From Desmonostoc vinosum HA7617-LM4 (lineage in GTDB: Bacteria; Cyanobacteriota; Cyanobacteriia; Cyanobacteriales; Nostocaceae): DNA of 64,000 nt. Shown here piece after piece: positions 40,295 through 50,013 of this stretch (position 1 is the first letter of the stretch; each line of letters opens with the position of its first letter). The translations under genes were made by a program, and so were the position numbers. The notes beneath the pieces were generated by a model, which saw nothing but the letters and a program-made list of their open reading frames with translations, was not told where the DNA came from and searched no databases. Location: contig JAHHHC010000004.1 of the NCBI GenBank assembly GCA_019359515.1, positions 87,136 through 151,135 of the forward strand, given 5' to 3'.

Positions 40295-42811
40295 TCAAAG
40301 CATCAATTCATCTAGCTGCAAGTTTGGCAAGTCTGGAGGAATAACAGTCCGTACTACTGTGACTTTGTGACTCTCCTGTTGGGTTGCCATGTCGAGAGCG
40401 ATCGCTTCTAGGCGAATTTCTAAACAGCCGAAGGGAATATTTAATTGCGTCATCACTTCCCACCCTCCCAAGGGTTTAGGCAACAAATGTGTGAGCAAAT
40501 GGGGGCCATCTAGTAACCAGCGAGTTTGGTAATCTTCAACCCATAATTTCACGACAACTTGCGGGGACACTTCCGGCAGTTCGACGCGTACTAAGATAGT
40601 TTTGCCAGCGATGAGTTCACCATCTGGTACACGCAGTTGCGGAACTGGCAAAGGTTCTGTAATTACTGTATTTCCAGGCAAGGAACAGGATAAATTTAAG
40701 AATGGATGATCCTCTTGTTCAGATAGTTGATGAGTTGCTATTGCTACATAAGTTTGTGGCTCAGCGTCTGTATCATCTATAACTATTTCTTGCGCTAACC
40801 AAGCTGCTTGAGTAGATAAGGCGGAGGGTAAGGGTATTTGTTGGTGTTCTTCTGGTTCTGGTGCTTCTGCTTCTAGTGTCAACTCTATTTCAGAATCTAA
40901 ATTTAATGGAGTTTGAGCGCTTAGAGATGGGAGAGGCTGTTGCTCAAGTATTGTTAGTTGGTCTAAAATATCACCGTTGTCTTGGTATTGGATGTAAATA
41001 GACTCAGGCAAAGAATAGCCTTGACTCTGCATCCACTTTCTAATTAGCCGCGATGATTGGAGATGATCTGTTGCTGTTGGTTCCTCACTGGGCTGATTTT
41101 CTAATTCAACAATAGATTCACTATTTTGTTGAGCTACTTCTTCGATGGCAGTTTCATCAGTCAACTCTGTATTTGGTTGAGTTACCAATTCACTAATTGA
41201 TTCTTGCTGCAATTGTGTATTCTCAGACACTAATTCCGGTGTATTTTCAAGCTCCGATAAAATTAAGTCTGGCTGTGGCGACTGCTCATGAGTTGGCAAT
41301 TCCGCAACATCTGATGTCTTGCTACTTGCTTTTGTGCGATTATTTGCTGGCGAAGTTTTTAGCCGTCTCAAGTAGGGAAAAGTTGGGTTGCGCCGATGTC
41401 TGATTACTAACTGCTCTAGGTTAATGGCAGCCATAATATTATCTTTCTGTACAGACTCTTCCTGTATTAAAGGATCTGCAATTTCGGTACTAGGGGCGAT
41501 TGCATTGATTTTGTTGACAGGCAGTTTCGGTAATTGCGGCGATCGCTCACCCGGCTCCTCCAAGCTAGTTTCTCGCAATCGCGCGTTAATTTGCGGTGGC
41601 AAAGGCTGATTTGGCGCGGGAATGAATGCCAGAGATTGATCTATTTTTGGAGTCTTAACTAGGTTAAACAGTTCTAAACCAAGGCTCACGGGTGTCTGTG
41701 ATGTTGGTACAGCAGGTGTCAATACGTTATCGTCGTTTGACGATTCTGGTTGACTAGACTTAGCTACTGTGATTGCCAGTAATGCCATCACATCTGCTGT
41801 AATGGTGAAGGATTGACTAGCTAATAGGCTGACTTCACAAAACTCGTCAAGTGCCCCATACAAATTAATATCTGCCAGAATCAGCTTAGATTCGCACTCA
41901 GCAGGGATGATAACTGAGGTATTAACACTCAAAGGTAGTGCCTTGTTTAGTAAAGGTTGCCGTACCTGAGTTAAAATCACCGACTCCAAAGGTGAGTAAA
42001 GTTCAATTACTAGTTCAAGCTTGCAGAGGCGGTTTACGGATAATGTTTCAGCCAAGTCTAAATTTAGCTTTTCTTTTAGTTCTACCTGGCCATTGATATT
42101 AAGGGTTTGTCCCCAGCTGGCAATATAAGTTTCTCGTTCTAAATTTATTTGTAAAAGTAAAGGTGGCTGGATTGCTGGAAAATCAGCAACAGTTTCATTC
42201 GCCACTAAGGGGTCAGAAGTAGGTAAAGCTAATTCTACTAAATTTTGTAAAATTTGCTCTGCTGTCTCACCTTTAAACCAGACGGGGCTAACAGGTTGAT
42301 CAATAACTGCATCTTCTTGTTTAATAGCAGTTGCTAAGACAGTTGTAGCCAGATCGCTATCTGTAGTTACCACATCAGCAGAGACAGTAATAGTCTTCTC
42401 TAGTGCGATAGTGACTTCTACTCCCTCATCCCCCTCATCTCCCCCTATCCCCGCCTGCAATTCCTCAGACAAGACTTGCAGATGGATACTATATTGCCAG
42501 GACATACCAAACATTTCCGACATCAAATCGCCGGAGCAGCGTAACTCCCAGATTCCGGGATGGAAGTAGGTAAAGGGAATTACCGCCATTAACCCCTCGG
42601 AATTTGTCCGACGCGATCGCTTAAAAATTCGCCGCTTTGGTGGAACTTCTTGAGTTGAGGAGTAAATAACTCGCACTTCTACTTCTATATTAGGCAGATT
42701 AGAACGAGCCAAAACTCTATACTGACCTTCCAAAAGTTCTACATTTGGCGATTCCAGGGTTTGCCAAGAGCGATCGCCCTGTTTCTGTATCAGAAATTGC
42801 CAGTGTTCCAT
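40295..42811 (-). CDS. large hypothetical protein (838 aa), probable beta-sandwich regions
   Basis: I do not recognise this protein. Residues 1-130 (MEHWQFLIQKQGDRSWQTLE, IPFTYFHPGIWELRCSG) and the C-terminal 100 (VVVKLWVEDYQTRWLLDGP, LNIPFGCLEIRLEAIALD) look like beta-sandwich, Ig-like regions, with an acidic, low-complexity middle rich in Glu, Pro and Gln. No signal peptide or membrane segment is evident. An acidic insert GGDEGDEGVE near residue 125 is encoded by the CCCTCAT minisatellite (42419-42447). The gene is 165 bases after the MotB-like gene on the same strand, so it could be a fifth member of that operon or a separate gene. Confidence 0.6.
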   Translation of the reverse strand: MEHWQFLIQKQGDRSWQTLESPNVELLEGQYRVLARSNLPNIEVEVRVIYSSTQEVPPKRRIFKRSRRTNSEGLMAVIPFTYFHPGIWELRCSGDLMSEMFGMSWQYSIHLQVLSEELQAGIGGDEGDEGVEVTIALEKTITVSADVVTTDSDLATTVLATAIKQEDAVIDQPVSPVWFKGETAEQILQNLVELALPTSDPLVANETVADFPAIQPPLLLQINLERETYIASWGQTLNINGQVELKEKLNLDLAETLSVNRLCKLELVIELYSPLESVILTQVRQPLLNKALPLSVNTSVIIPAECESKLILADINLYGALDEFCEVSLLASQSFTITADVMALLAITVAKSSQPESSNDDNVLTPAVPTSQTPVSLGLELFNLVKTPKIDQSLAFIPAPNQPLPPQINARLRETSLEEPGERSPQLPKLPVNKINAIAPSTEIADPLIQEESVQKDNIMAAINLEQLVIRHRRNPTFPYLRRLKTSPANNRTKASSKTSDVAELPTHEQSPQPDLILSELENTPELVSENTQLQQESISELVTQPNTELTDETAIEEVAQQNSESIVELENQPSEEPTATDHLQSSRLIRKWMQSQGYSLPESIYIQYQDNGDILDQLTILEQQPLPSLSAQTPLNLDSEIELTLEAEAPEPEEHQQIPLPSALSTQAAWLAQEIVIDDTDAEPQTYVAIATHQLSEQEDHPFLNLSCSLPGNTVITEPLPVPQLRVPDGELIAGKTILVRVELPEVSPQVVVKLWVEDYQTRWLLDGPHLLTHLLPKPLGGWEVMTQLNIPFGCLEIRLEAIALDMATQQESHKVTVVRTVIPPDLPNLQLDELML

Positions 42812-42976
42812 TGTGATTGATGCTCAGATCGAAAATTCACTCTTGTAATACTTTGCATTGTTGCTTGAAGCTTACCTCAGCAATTTAGAATTGCATCACC
42901 TGATTATGATACTTTGATTCACATATTGGCAAGATTAACAAGAGTGTAGTAAAACATTGCTGTAGGACAGTTATAC

Positions 42977-43636
42977 TTATCTGACTTCTCGTACTTGGCC
43001 TAGTCGTGTAAAGCGAATTTCAATGCGTCGCCGTGTCGCTTGTGACTGCCGCAATGCTTGAGGAATAGGAGCAAATTCTCCATTTGGTAATATTAGCTGT
43101 GCTGCTGAATAAGCACGAAACTTGATTTTTTGCATTCTCGCTTGCTGTTGCTGGATTTTCAGGAGTTCTTTAACTACTGCCAGAGAACGCATCAGTCCTA
43201 AATCAGCATTAGAACCCGCCTTAAGATTACTGACTGAACCCTCGCTACTGGCTGCTGCTTCTAAATTCTTGTCTAAATTGCTATTCACACTACCAATAGG
43301 TTGCTCATCGGTGTGACCAATGATTTCTACAGTATTTATATTAAAATCTTTAGTAGTTTTTTCAATATCCGGTACGAGTTTATTAGTAATATAATCCAAC
43401 ATGGCCATTGGAATTTCGGCGCTGCCTAAATCAAATCTATAATTTTCATCTTTAATTAAGAGAATGGGCGGAGTTCCTTTATTTTGATTATTAGATATCT
43501 GCGATATTGTATAACTACTACTTGCTATAAATAACATTAATAGTATAATCATGAAGGCATTAGACATTAAATCTGTAAAAGCCGGCCAAATGTTGAGGTC
43601 TTCATGATAATTCGTATGCCGCGAACGACGAGTCAT
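42977..43636 (-). CDS. MotB/ZorB-like membrane protein with OmpA domain
   Basis: A 219-aa protein. One N-terminal membrane helix, with the conserved proton- or sodium-carrying aspartate in WPAFTDLMSNAFMIILLMLF (D22), is followed by a periplasmic OmpA-like peptidoglycan-binding domain: VEIIGHTDEQPIG near residues 104-116 and QSQATRRRIEIRF at the end. This is the stator B-subunit architecture (MotB, ZorB, PomB). The gene starts 4 bases after the MotA/ZorA-like gene, and the pair should form a peptidoglycan-anchored ion-conducting stator. Cyanobacteria lack flagella, so flagellar MotB function is ruled out. Confidence 0.8.
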   Translation of the reverse strand: MTRRSRHTNYHEDLNIWPAFTDLMSNAFMIILLMLFIASSSYTISQISNNQNKGTPPILLIKDENYRFDLGSAEIPMAMLDYITNKLVPDIEKTTKDFNINTVEIIGHTDEQPIGSVNSNLDKNLEAAASSEGSVSNLKAGSNADLGLMRSLAVVKELLKIQQQQARMQKIKFRAYSAAQLILPNGEFAPIPQALRQSQATRRRIEIRFTRLGQVREVR

Positions 43637-43640
43637 AATT

Positions 43641-45308
43641 TCAATTTTCAGTAGGTATAGGTTTTTCTTCCAAGTTTTCTATTTCCTGCTTGAATTTACT
43701 ATTTTCATTTGTATTATATTTTTGTAAGTATTGGATTAACGTTTGTAATAGCTGTTGATTAATTTCTGTTTGTTGGCTAATTTTTCCAACAAGCAAGGTA
43801 TTAATATTTTGAGATTCTGAAGTTGATTTTTGATAATTGGTTTGTATTAATTCCATTAAATCTATTTTAAATGTATCAGTTTTCATGATAAACTGATTGA
43901 TATAGCCTTCAAAATTATTAATGAAAATCTGAATTTTTTGATTGTGACTACCCATTTGTTCAGACAAGTTATTAATCAAGTGATCGCCTATATTCCCAAT
44001 TTCTAAATTGACTTCTTCTGTATATAATTTCAAGGTTTGTAATAATTCTTTAAGAGCATTTTCTACCTCATTCAAACTATCAGCTTTATCTACAATTTTG
44101 TTTTCTAGTTTCTCAAGTTTTGTAATTGCTCTAGAAAAACTACCAGCGCCTTGCTTGAGTTGAGGGATAATTTCACTCAGAGAAATTTGATTCTCTTGAT
44201 GAGAATTTAATACTGTAATTGCAGTTTGATTAACAATCTTGATTCCTGCACCTAAACCGATTAATTCCTCACTACAACGCTGAATTTGTGTGACTACTAT
44301 GTCAATAGAACTTACTGTTTGAGCTAAAGTTGCAGCAGATTGGGAAAATTTCTCTTGTGTACTAGCTAAATCTGTCATAGCTGCTGATAATTTGTCAGGA
44401 AATTGGCTTTTTTCAAAGATTTCAGCCGATTGTATAAATATATGAGATTTTGCATTTAGTTCTGCGATCGCATGTTCAAATTCAGTAGCGGCAGCCGATA
44501 TCGTACCAGAAGCTTCGGCAAATCTCTCATAAACCTGCTTGGCTAAATCAGCTGCTTCTTTATTACCTTGAGCAATTTCTTTGGCTACACGTCCTAAAGA
44601 TTTATCAACTGCATCCCGGACTGTTTCACCAAATCTAGTTAAAAACTCATCCTGCTGAGAAACCATTTTTTTGACTATTTTATCTAGGCGAGTATCACCC
44701 TGTACTTGGGGATGATAAATATTATCTAGATAATCTTCTAAAGAACTAATTAGTCGATATTTGATAATATTTGTATTTAAAAAGAAATTGAATAATGTTA
44801 CTAAAGCACTGCAACCAAGTCCAAATAAACTAGTAGTAAAGGCAATGCTCATGCCTTCTAATGGTTTTTTTAATTCATCGACTAAATCACTAATATTGCT
44901 GGTAGATGTTTCGCTGATTGTTTGACTGAGTTCTGATAAATTAATCGTAATCCCTAGAAAAGTACCAAATAAGCCGAAAGCTAATAGTAAGTTTGGGATA
45001 ATGCGGCACAAATACTCGATTTGTTCATAAGTAACTCGCCAAATTTTTTCTTGACTGTAAACTTGGTCAATTAATGCTGCTGTATTAATCTGATCTAATT
45101 GACTGCTAGCTTTTCTAAATCTTGCTTCTATCTCTTTGACTATTTTTGGCTGATTACCTGGTGAATTTTCATTAATTAGCCTTCTTACTCGTTCTTCTAA
45201 AAATACTAAACGTCGATAGAGAAACCAGCGGCATATAATAGTAATAATAGATGGTAAAATGACAATTACAACAATTAAAAAAATTAAGTAAGACGGTATT
45301 GACGGCAT
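43641..45308 (-). CDS. MotA/ZorA-like membrane protein with long coiled-coil tail
   Basis: A 555-aa protein. An N-terminal helix (YLIFLIVVIVILPSIITII) precedes the MotA/TolQ/ExbB core: LLLAFGLFGTFLGITINLSE near residues 106-125 and KPLEGMSIAFTTSLFGLGCS near 148-167, followed by another helix. The rest, residues 200-555, is predominantly coiled coil (AAATEFEHAIAELNAKSHIF, NNLSEQMGSHNQKIQIF). ZorA proteins of Zorya anti-phage systems have exactly this form: a stator with a long cytosolic tail. It is 4 bases from the MotB-like gene and 15 after the tubulin-like gene. No ZorC, ZorD or ZorE is near. Confidence 0.8.
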   Translation of the reverse strand: MPSIPSYLIFLIVVIVILPSIITIICRWFLYRRLVFLEERVRRLINENSPGNQPKIVKEIEARFRKASSQLDQINTAALIDQVYSQEKIWRVTYEQIEYLCRIIPNLLLAFGLFGTFLGITINLSELSQTISETSTSNISDLVDELKKPLEGMSIAFTTSLFGLGCSALVTLFNFFLNTNIIKYRLISSLEDYLDNIYHPQVQGDTRLDKIVKKMVSQQDEFLTRFGETVRDAVDKSLGRVAKEIAQGNKEAADLAKQVYERFAEASGTISAAATEFEHAIAELNAKSHIFIQSAEIFEKSQFPDKLSAAMTDLASTQEKFSQSAATLAQTVSSIDIVVTQIQRCSEELIGLGAGIKIVNQTAITVLNSHQENQISLSEIIPQLKQGAGSFSRAITKLEKLENKIVDKADSLNEVENALKELLQTLKLYTEEVNLEIGNIGDHLINNLSEQMGSHNQKIQIFINNFEGYINQFIMKTDTFKIDLMELIQTNYQKSTSESQNINTLLVGKISQQTEINQQLLQTLIQYLQKYNTNENSKFKQEIENLEEKPIPTEN

Positions 45309-45323
45309 GAAAACACCCTGAAA

Positions 45324-48300
45324 TTATTTTTGTAGTGGGTACTTATTAAATATTTTTTGACACTCGCGATCGTATTCTTCTTGAGTTATAAAACCATTTG
45401 CCAAATATTGTCGCAGTGGCTCTATTTCTGACCGTCGCTTGTCTATATTGTTAGTAACATTTATAGGATAATCAACCGTTTCGCCAACCAAAACTTTTTG
45501 ATTTTCTTTGTTTGCTTGTGGAGTTAGACCGTGTTTTTCAGAAGTTGCAAACTGCTCAGTCATCTTAACACGAAAACGGTTAATAATTCCCTCTTTTGCT
45601 AGGGGATCTGTACCTGCGGTAGTTCCAACCACTGCCGCTTTATAAGGATAATTTGGAGTTTCCTCTAGTAAATCATCAACTTCTTTTACAAACTGCCGCA
45701 ATTTAGGTAAGTATTCATTTTCCCAAAGTTCAGGCTGTCTTTCTATTTGAGAGATTTCATTCTCCAAAATTGTTTGTAAAGCCTCAGTCATATCCTGACG
45801 ATTAGCAAGTTCCTCCAAAGCCTGACTCCAATCTGGACTAAGACAAGCAGTATGATGACTATCTCTTAATACATCATAATATTGAAATTCTAACTGCTGA
45901 TTTTGTGGATTTTTCTCTAACAAATCAAATGCTAAGCAAGGATAGAAAATATCTTCCAACTCTTCCATTCTTCTAGCATCAGGAGGAATGATATCAGGAA
46001 AAGCGGCATGGTTATCATTATGGAGAAAAGATGTCGCAGAATTTTGTTCGCGGATATAAGAATTTCTCATTCTTTCTAAATTTCTGATGAGTCGTAGAGG
46101 AAAGCCAGCATACTCATTAACGATTAAAATTTCGTCATCCGCTTGTGTTGGTTTCAAGAAACTTGAGGTAATAGCTAAATCTTGGTCAAGCAAAGTTTTA
46201 AATTGTTTTACTTCTAACTCGTCTACATCTTTAAAACCGATTAGCTTACTACTTTTAGCAGGGTCATCACGAAAGTAAGGGTCTTTTAAATTTAAATGCA
46301 ACAGGGGTTCAGCTTCCTGCATAATTTGTGCCAAGCGAGTTGAACGTGCCGCTAAAGAGTAGTTTTGCATAAAGCGCTTAATCACGGAATTGACGATATT
46401 AATACCTCTAGAAGCAAATAAACTATCAACATTGAAATCGATTTCTTTTTGTAATTGCTCAGGACTAGTCCGTTCCCTATCTATAAAACTTGCCAAAGAT
46501 TGTCCTCTGCCGGTAGGTTCTGTAATTGCCGAACTGACTAATACTAATTGGCTGCGAATATCATCTTCTGATAAAATCGTTTGATAACAACGGTCAATAT
46601 CTTCACTATCAAAAATTGCTTCCCCACTCATTTCATCAAAATTTAACTGTCTCAGTTCCTTTTCTTGCTTCTCATAACTACCTTGTAAGTTTTCTATTAA
46701 GCTACTAAAAGCAGCAACTTGAGTTGTTCTCATTTGCAGGTGTTTTTGCAGCTCATTAACAATTTTTAGACCTTCTTGCAAAACTGCCAAGTTAAAATTA
46801 TGCTGAACGAGGTCATAGGCTTCTCGAAGTACTTTTTTTGCTTCACCTTGAACTTGGCTATTTTTACTATTGATAAAGGGAATACCAGCTTTTTGCTCAA
46901 TTTCCTCGATTAACTGTTCAGCATCTCGCCACTTTTTCTCTAGATTTTCTAGGGTTTTTGTTCCGCCTAAATCAGCGATTTGTTCTTGCAAGTTACGTTG
47001 GTAACTATTCAATTCATGCCGCAAAGCATCCAGCCAGTCACGAGTGCTTTTAACCGAAAAATTAGACTCAAGGGGAGTAAGTAATAAATTTAGAAAATCA
47101 TCAATATTAGTTTTGAGTTCTTTAGTAATAGTTGGCACAATTTGCTGTAGCCTAGTCAACCAAATACCTCTGGTACTTTCAGTTTCACCAGGTTGAGTTT
47201 TGCGAAATTGCTCACGAAATTGCCTCAGTAGTTCTTGACGAATGCCATTACGATCATCTCTATTTTGGCAATCAGAAATTGTCCGCTCTAATTTATTTCT
47301 CCAAGCGGTGATTGTATTACTAAAAGTCTTGTTAGATTCTTGTACAGACTCCGAAAGCCTAGTAATTAAGCCATCCTTTTTCGCTAAATCACTCTGCCAA
47401 CCATACTGAATGAGAAATTGCTCAAGTAATCTACTCGGGTCTGGACTTTGACCTTTGCCATTTAACCAAAATTTTACCAATTCCAAACTGACCAATGTCA
47501 AAGCAATCTGCACAATGGTATCGCGAGGGAAATAAATTGCTGCCAGTCCAAATGTTAAATAACGCTGTACATTAGGACGCGGGTGCTTATCCCATTGGAT
47601 CATTTGTTCCATAAAATTGTCTCTGTTGCCTTTAACTACTGGTGCTAATTCACCCGAAAAGTCCAAAGCAATTTTATGTGCAATGACATTACACAGCTTA
47701 CCTTGTGCAAGAATCGAATACTCGCCTCCTGTTTGACTAGAAACTAGATAAGCATAGTCAAATGGCGGACGTTGTTCCTGTACGTATAATAAATTTTGAA
47801 TATCATAACAAGCTTCAAATCTTGTACCGGGAGTAGTATAATAATTTAGTTCTTTGAGAGCAGCATAAGTATTAGCATTCATCTTTGGAGTATTAGTATA
47901 CAGTTCTGGACTAACTACTAAATAACCAACAATCTGCACACTTTGCTCGCCATAAAGATGCCTTAGACTATAAGCTAAATCTAAAAACATACCGCTGCCA
48001 GTACCACCACAAAGAGAACCGACAACAAAAATACTCAGTCCTGGCTCAACTTTTAAACCTGATTTCAGTAATACGGAATCATGTCCTCTGGTACGATTTT
48101 CTGCTGTCTCGATTGCTGTTTTAATCTTTTGGTAATTGTGGAAAAAGGCTAGTCTTCCTAAAGGTCTAATACATTTCGCACCATCTTCAATTGCTTTTAA
48201 ATCTCGTAATAGTTGTCTAGGAAACCAAATACCAATATGGTCGTATGGTCCGTGACGTTCGTAAGCCGAACGCCGCTCTAATCCTTGTACGAACATGGTA

Positions 48301-48584
48301 ACTTCTTTAGCGGACATTGTAGCGCTAACTTTTTCCGCTTCCCGAAAGCTGAGGTCAACTCCATGATATGTACTACCAGTACGAATTCCAGATATTTGCG
48401 TTGCTGCTTTATCTGTATCGATATGGATAAAACTGACAATTGGTAGGTTACTTAAATCTCCATGCCTGTCAACAATTAACCTGCGAATTCGCATCAAAAC
48501 ATCACGTCCTGTACCACCTAATCCGATACAAATTGTGCGATTAATTCCCCTATATTGAAGTGAATTTGTAGTTGCTTGACTCAT
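45324..48584 (-). CDS. large tubulin/FtsZ-like GTPase-domain protein
   Basis: A 1086-aa protein. The N-terminal half is tubulin-like: the T1-type loop CIGLGGTGRDVLMRIRRLI near residues 16-34, and the tubulin signature VGSLCGGTGSGMFLDLAYSL near 189-208 (GGTGSG is the nucleotide-binding T4 loop). Residues 380-1000 are largely helical, coiled-coil-like. The family is the large tubulin-like (FtsZl-type) proteins of bacteria and archaea, proposed to remodel membranes. AAGGA lies 9 bases upstream of the ATG. It sits between the vWA gene (18 bases) and the MotA-like gene (15 bases), so the products are likely partners. Confidence 0.8.
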   Translation of the reverse strand: MSQATTNSLQYRGINRTICIGLGGTGRDVLMRIRRLIVDRHGDLSNLPIVSFIHIDTDKAATQISGIRTGSTYHGVDLSFREAEKVSATMSAKEVTMFVQGLERRSAYERHGPYDHIGIWFPRQLLRDLKAIEDGAKCIRPLGRLAFFHNYQKIKTAIETAENRTRGHDSVLLKSGLKVEPGLSIFVVGSLCGGTGSGMFLDLAYSLRHLYGEQSVQIVGYLVVSPELYTNTPKMNANTYAALKELNYYTTPGTRFEACYDIQNLLYVQEQRPPFDYAYLVSSQTGGEYSILAQGKLCNVIAHKIALDFSGELAPVVKGNRDNFMEQMIQWDKHPRPNVQRYLTFGLAAIYFPRDTIVQIALTLVSLELVKFWLNGKGQSPDPSRLLEQFLIQYGWQSDLAKKDGLITRLSESVQESNKTFSNTITAWRNKLERTISDCQNRDDRNGIRQELLRQFREQFRKTQPGETESTRGIWLTRLQQIVPTITKELKTNIDDFLNLLLTPLESNFSVKSTRDWLDALRHELNSYQRNLQEQIADLGGTKTLENLEKKWRDAEQLIEEIEQKAGIPFINSKNSQVQGEAKKVLREAYDLVQHNFNLAVLQEGLKIVNELQKHLQMRTTQVAAFSSLIENLQGSYEKQEKELRQLNFDEMSGEAIFDSEDIDRCYQTILSEDDIRSQLVLVSSAITEPTGRGQSLASFIDRERTSPEQLQKEIDFNVDSLFASRGINIVNSVIKRFMQNYSLAARSTRLAQIMQEAEPLLHLNLKDPYFRDDPAKSSKLIGFKDVDELEVKQFKTLLDQDLAITSSFLKPTQADDEILIVNEYAGFPLRLIRNLERMRNSYIREQNSATSFLHNDNHAAFPDIIPPDARRMEELEDIFYPCLAFDLLEKNPQNQQLEFQYYDVLRDSHHTACLSPDWSQALEELANRQDMTEALQTILENEISQIERQPELWENEYLPKLRQFVKEVDDLLEETPNYPYKAAVVGTTAGTDPLAKEGIINRFRVKMTEQFATSEKHGLTPQANKENQKVLVGETVDYPINVTNNIDKRRSEIEPLRQYLANGFITQEEYDRECQKIFNKYPLQK

Positions 48585-48602
48585 AGCATACTTCCTTGGG
48601 CA

Positions 48603-49760
48603 CTATTTTTTTAATTTAATATTTATCTCGTAATCGCGTTTACGAGCATCTGGGCAATTTATTCTAAAATTTGACCTGTTTATAGGAGTAGATGAAGTAA
48701 TTTCTTCACCATTATAAAAAATTGGCGCTAAGTTAGTTGGTTCTAAGTAAAGCTTCTCACCTTTGCGTTTTAGATATGCTCTCACTTCTGAACCTGGACA
48801 GTCAATAGAAGCTACGCAAGTTGCATCATATTCCCCGATCGCAATCTGTTTATTGTTAGGCAATCGACATCTTTGGTCTTCAGGTTTTTCCGTAGCTTCA
48901 AAATCTATTATTAATTCCCACTTTTTTTGTGACCGAGAAAATTTGAACCCAGCCCAAACTAGCAACACAAATATTATTAAGGAAATTAACCCTGGAACCC
49001 ATAACTTTTTAATTAAATAAGGAGTAACCAAACAAGTATCTTGACCGCCTGGTGCTGGTGTACAAAATTCTTGGACTGTAGGGGCAATATCTACTACAGT
49101 GAGTTTATATTCTTTATTTCCTTGGGTGGTAATTGATAGCGATCGCTTCTTAATTGGCAAAGCCTCTAAAGCTTTAATCCAAGCTTGTCGTTGTTGACTT
49201 TCTAGAGAGTCTGCTATCCGAAAAGCACTATTCGCAGGTGTTTCTATCCAAACTTGTGAATTAATCCCCGGTTGAGTAAACAAGGGTGCATCAGTCACCC
49301 AAACAACCGACTGCGGCTTAACTGGTTGATTTTTTTGCAAGCGATTTTGATTAATCTGAGCAATACCTTGATAAATAGTTAACTCAGATTGCTGAATATC
49401 TGCACCATAACGGTTAGGGTCGGATACAAAGGGTATCTTTGCTAAGATTTTGTCAATATTTTCTTTACTATTACCACTAAAGTAAGTGGGTGTACCTAAC
49501 GGAGTAATATCAGATGTAACTTCACTTAAAGTTACATTCTGAGCAAAAGGGACAATATATACAGAATCCCCTGGTTTCAAGCTATCTTCAACTATTTGAC
49601 GTAAGCGGGTACGACCTTGATCATCTAATCCGACGCTTGCTGTAATATCAATTGCTAAGACAACATCTCGTCCTCCGCCACCTAAAACAGAGACTAAATC
49701 TAAGCCGATTTTTTGTACAGAAGTCAGTGGTTGTCCTGGAGTAATTTTTGTCTGGATCAC
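48603..49760 (-). CDS. von Willebrand factor A-domain protein with one membrane helix
   Basis: A 385-aa protein. The N-terminal vWA domain has the MIDAS start VVLAIDITASVGLDDQGR (D-x-T-x-S variant) near residues 33-50, VYIVPFAQNV and a later VVWVTDAPLF. A membrane helix (GLISLIIFVLLVWAGFKF) lies near residue 250. The C-terminal domain (residues 275-385) is beta-rich (GEYDATCVASIDCPGSEVRA, LEPTNLAPIFYNGEEI). The start codon is GTG at 49760. First gene of the four-gene operon. A metal-dependent adhesion or adaptor role is inferred from the fold. Confidence 0.78.
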   Translation of the reverse strand: MIQTKITPGQPLTSVQKIGLDLVSVLGGGGRDVVLAIDITASVGLDDQGRTRLRQIVEDSLKPGDSVYIVPFAQNVTLSEVTSDITPLGTPTYFSGNSKENIDKILAKIPFVSDPNRYGADIQQSELTIYQGIAQINQNRLQKNQPVKPQSVVWVTDAPLFTQPGINSQVWIETPANSAFRIADSLESQQRQAWIKALEALPIKKRSLSITTQGNKEYKLTVVDIAPTVQEFCTPAPGGQDTCLVTPYLIKKLWVPGLISLIIFVLLVWAGFKFSRSQKKWELIIDFEATEKPEDQRCRLPNNKQIAIGEYDATCVASIDCPGSEVRAYLKRKGEKLYLEPTNLAPIFYNGEEITSSTPINRSNFRINCPDARKRDYEINIKLKK

Positions 49761-50013
49761 AGATACGACAGTTGCTCAAATAGTGGATGAGAAGGAATAG
49801 GGATTGTGAAATTGGTAAAGCTAGCGAATTTCAGTACACTGTGACATTCGCTAGAATTCTACTACTCTATATTGTATATATTTAACGATGCGACTAGAAG
49901 GTCAATGTGGTAACGGCTTTTGTTGGGGACACACTGACAGCAAAAAATCGACCTGTCTGATCAACAAGGTCGATTTCACACCTTACCTATTACATTGATT
50001 GTGCCTAAACCTA
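49761..50013. other. 253-bp region upstream of the vWA gene
   Basis: Likely promoter region of the vWA/tubulin operon. A GCGAATTTCAGTACACTGTG region (about 49824-49843), with GCGAATG and CATTCGC elements near 49848, gives a weak inverted repeat. No gene is seen. Confidence 0.4.

Noticed and set aside
42977..45308. Canonical Zorya anti-phage system
   Set aside because: ZorA/ZorB-like genes are present, but ZorC, ZorD and ZorE are absent and two unrelated genes (vWA and tubulin-like) take their place. It is treated as a distinct system.
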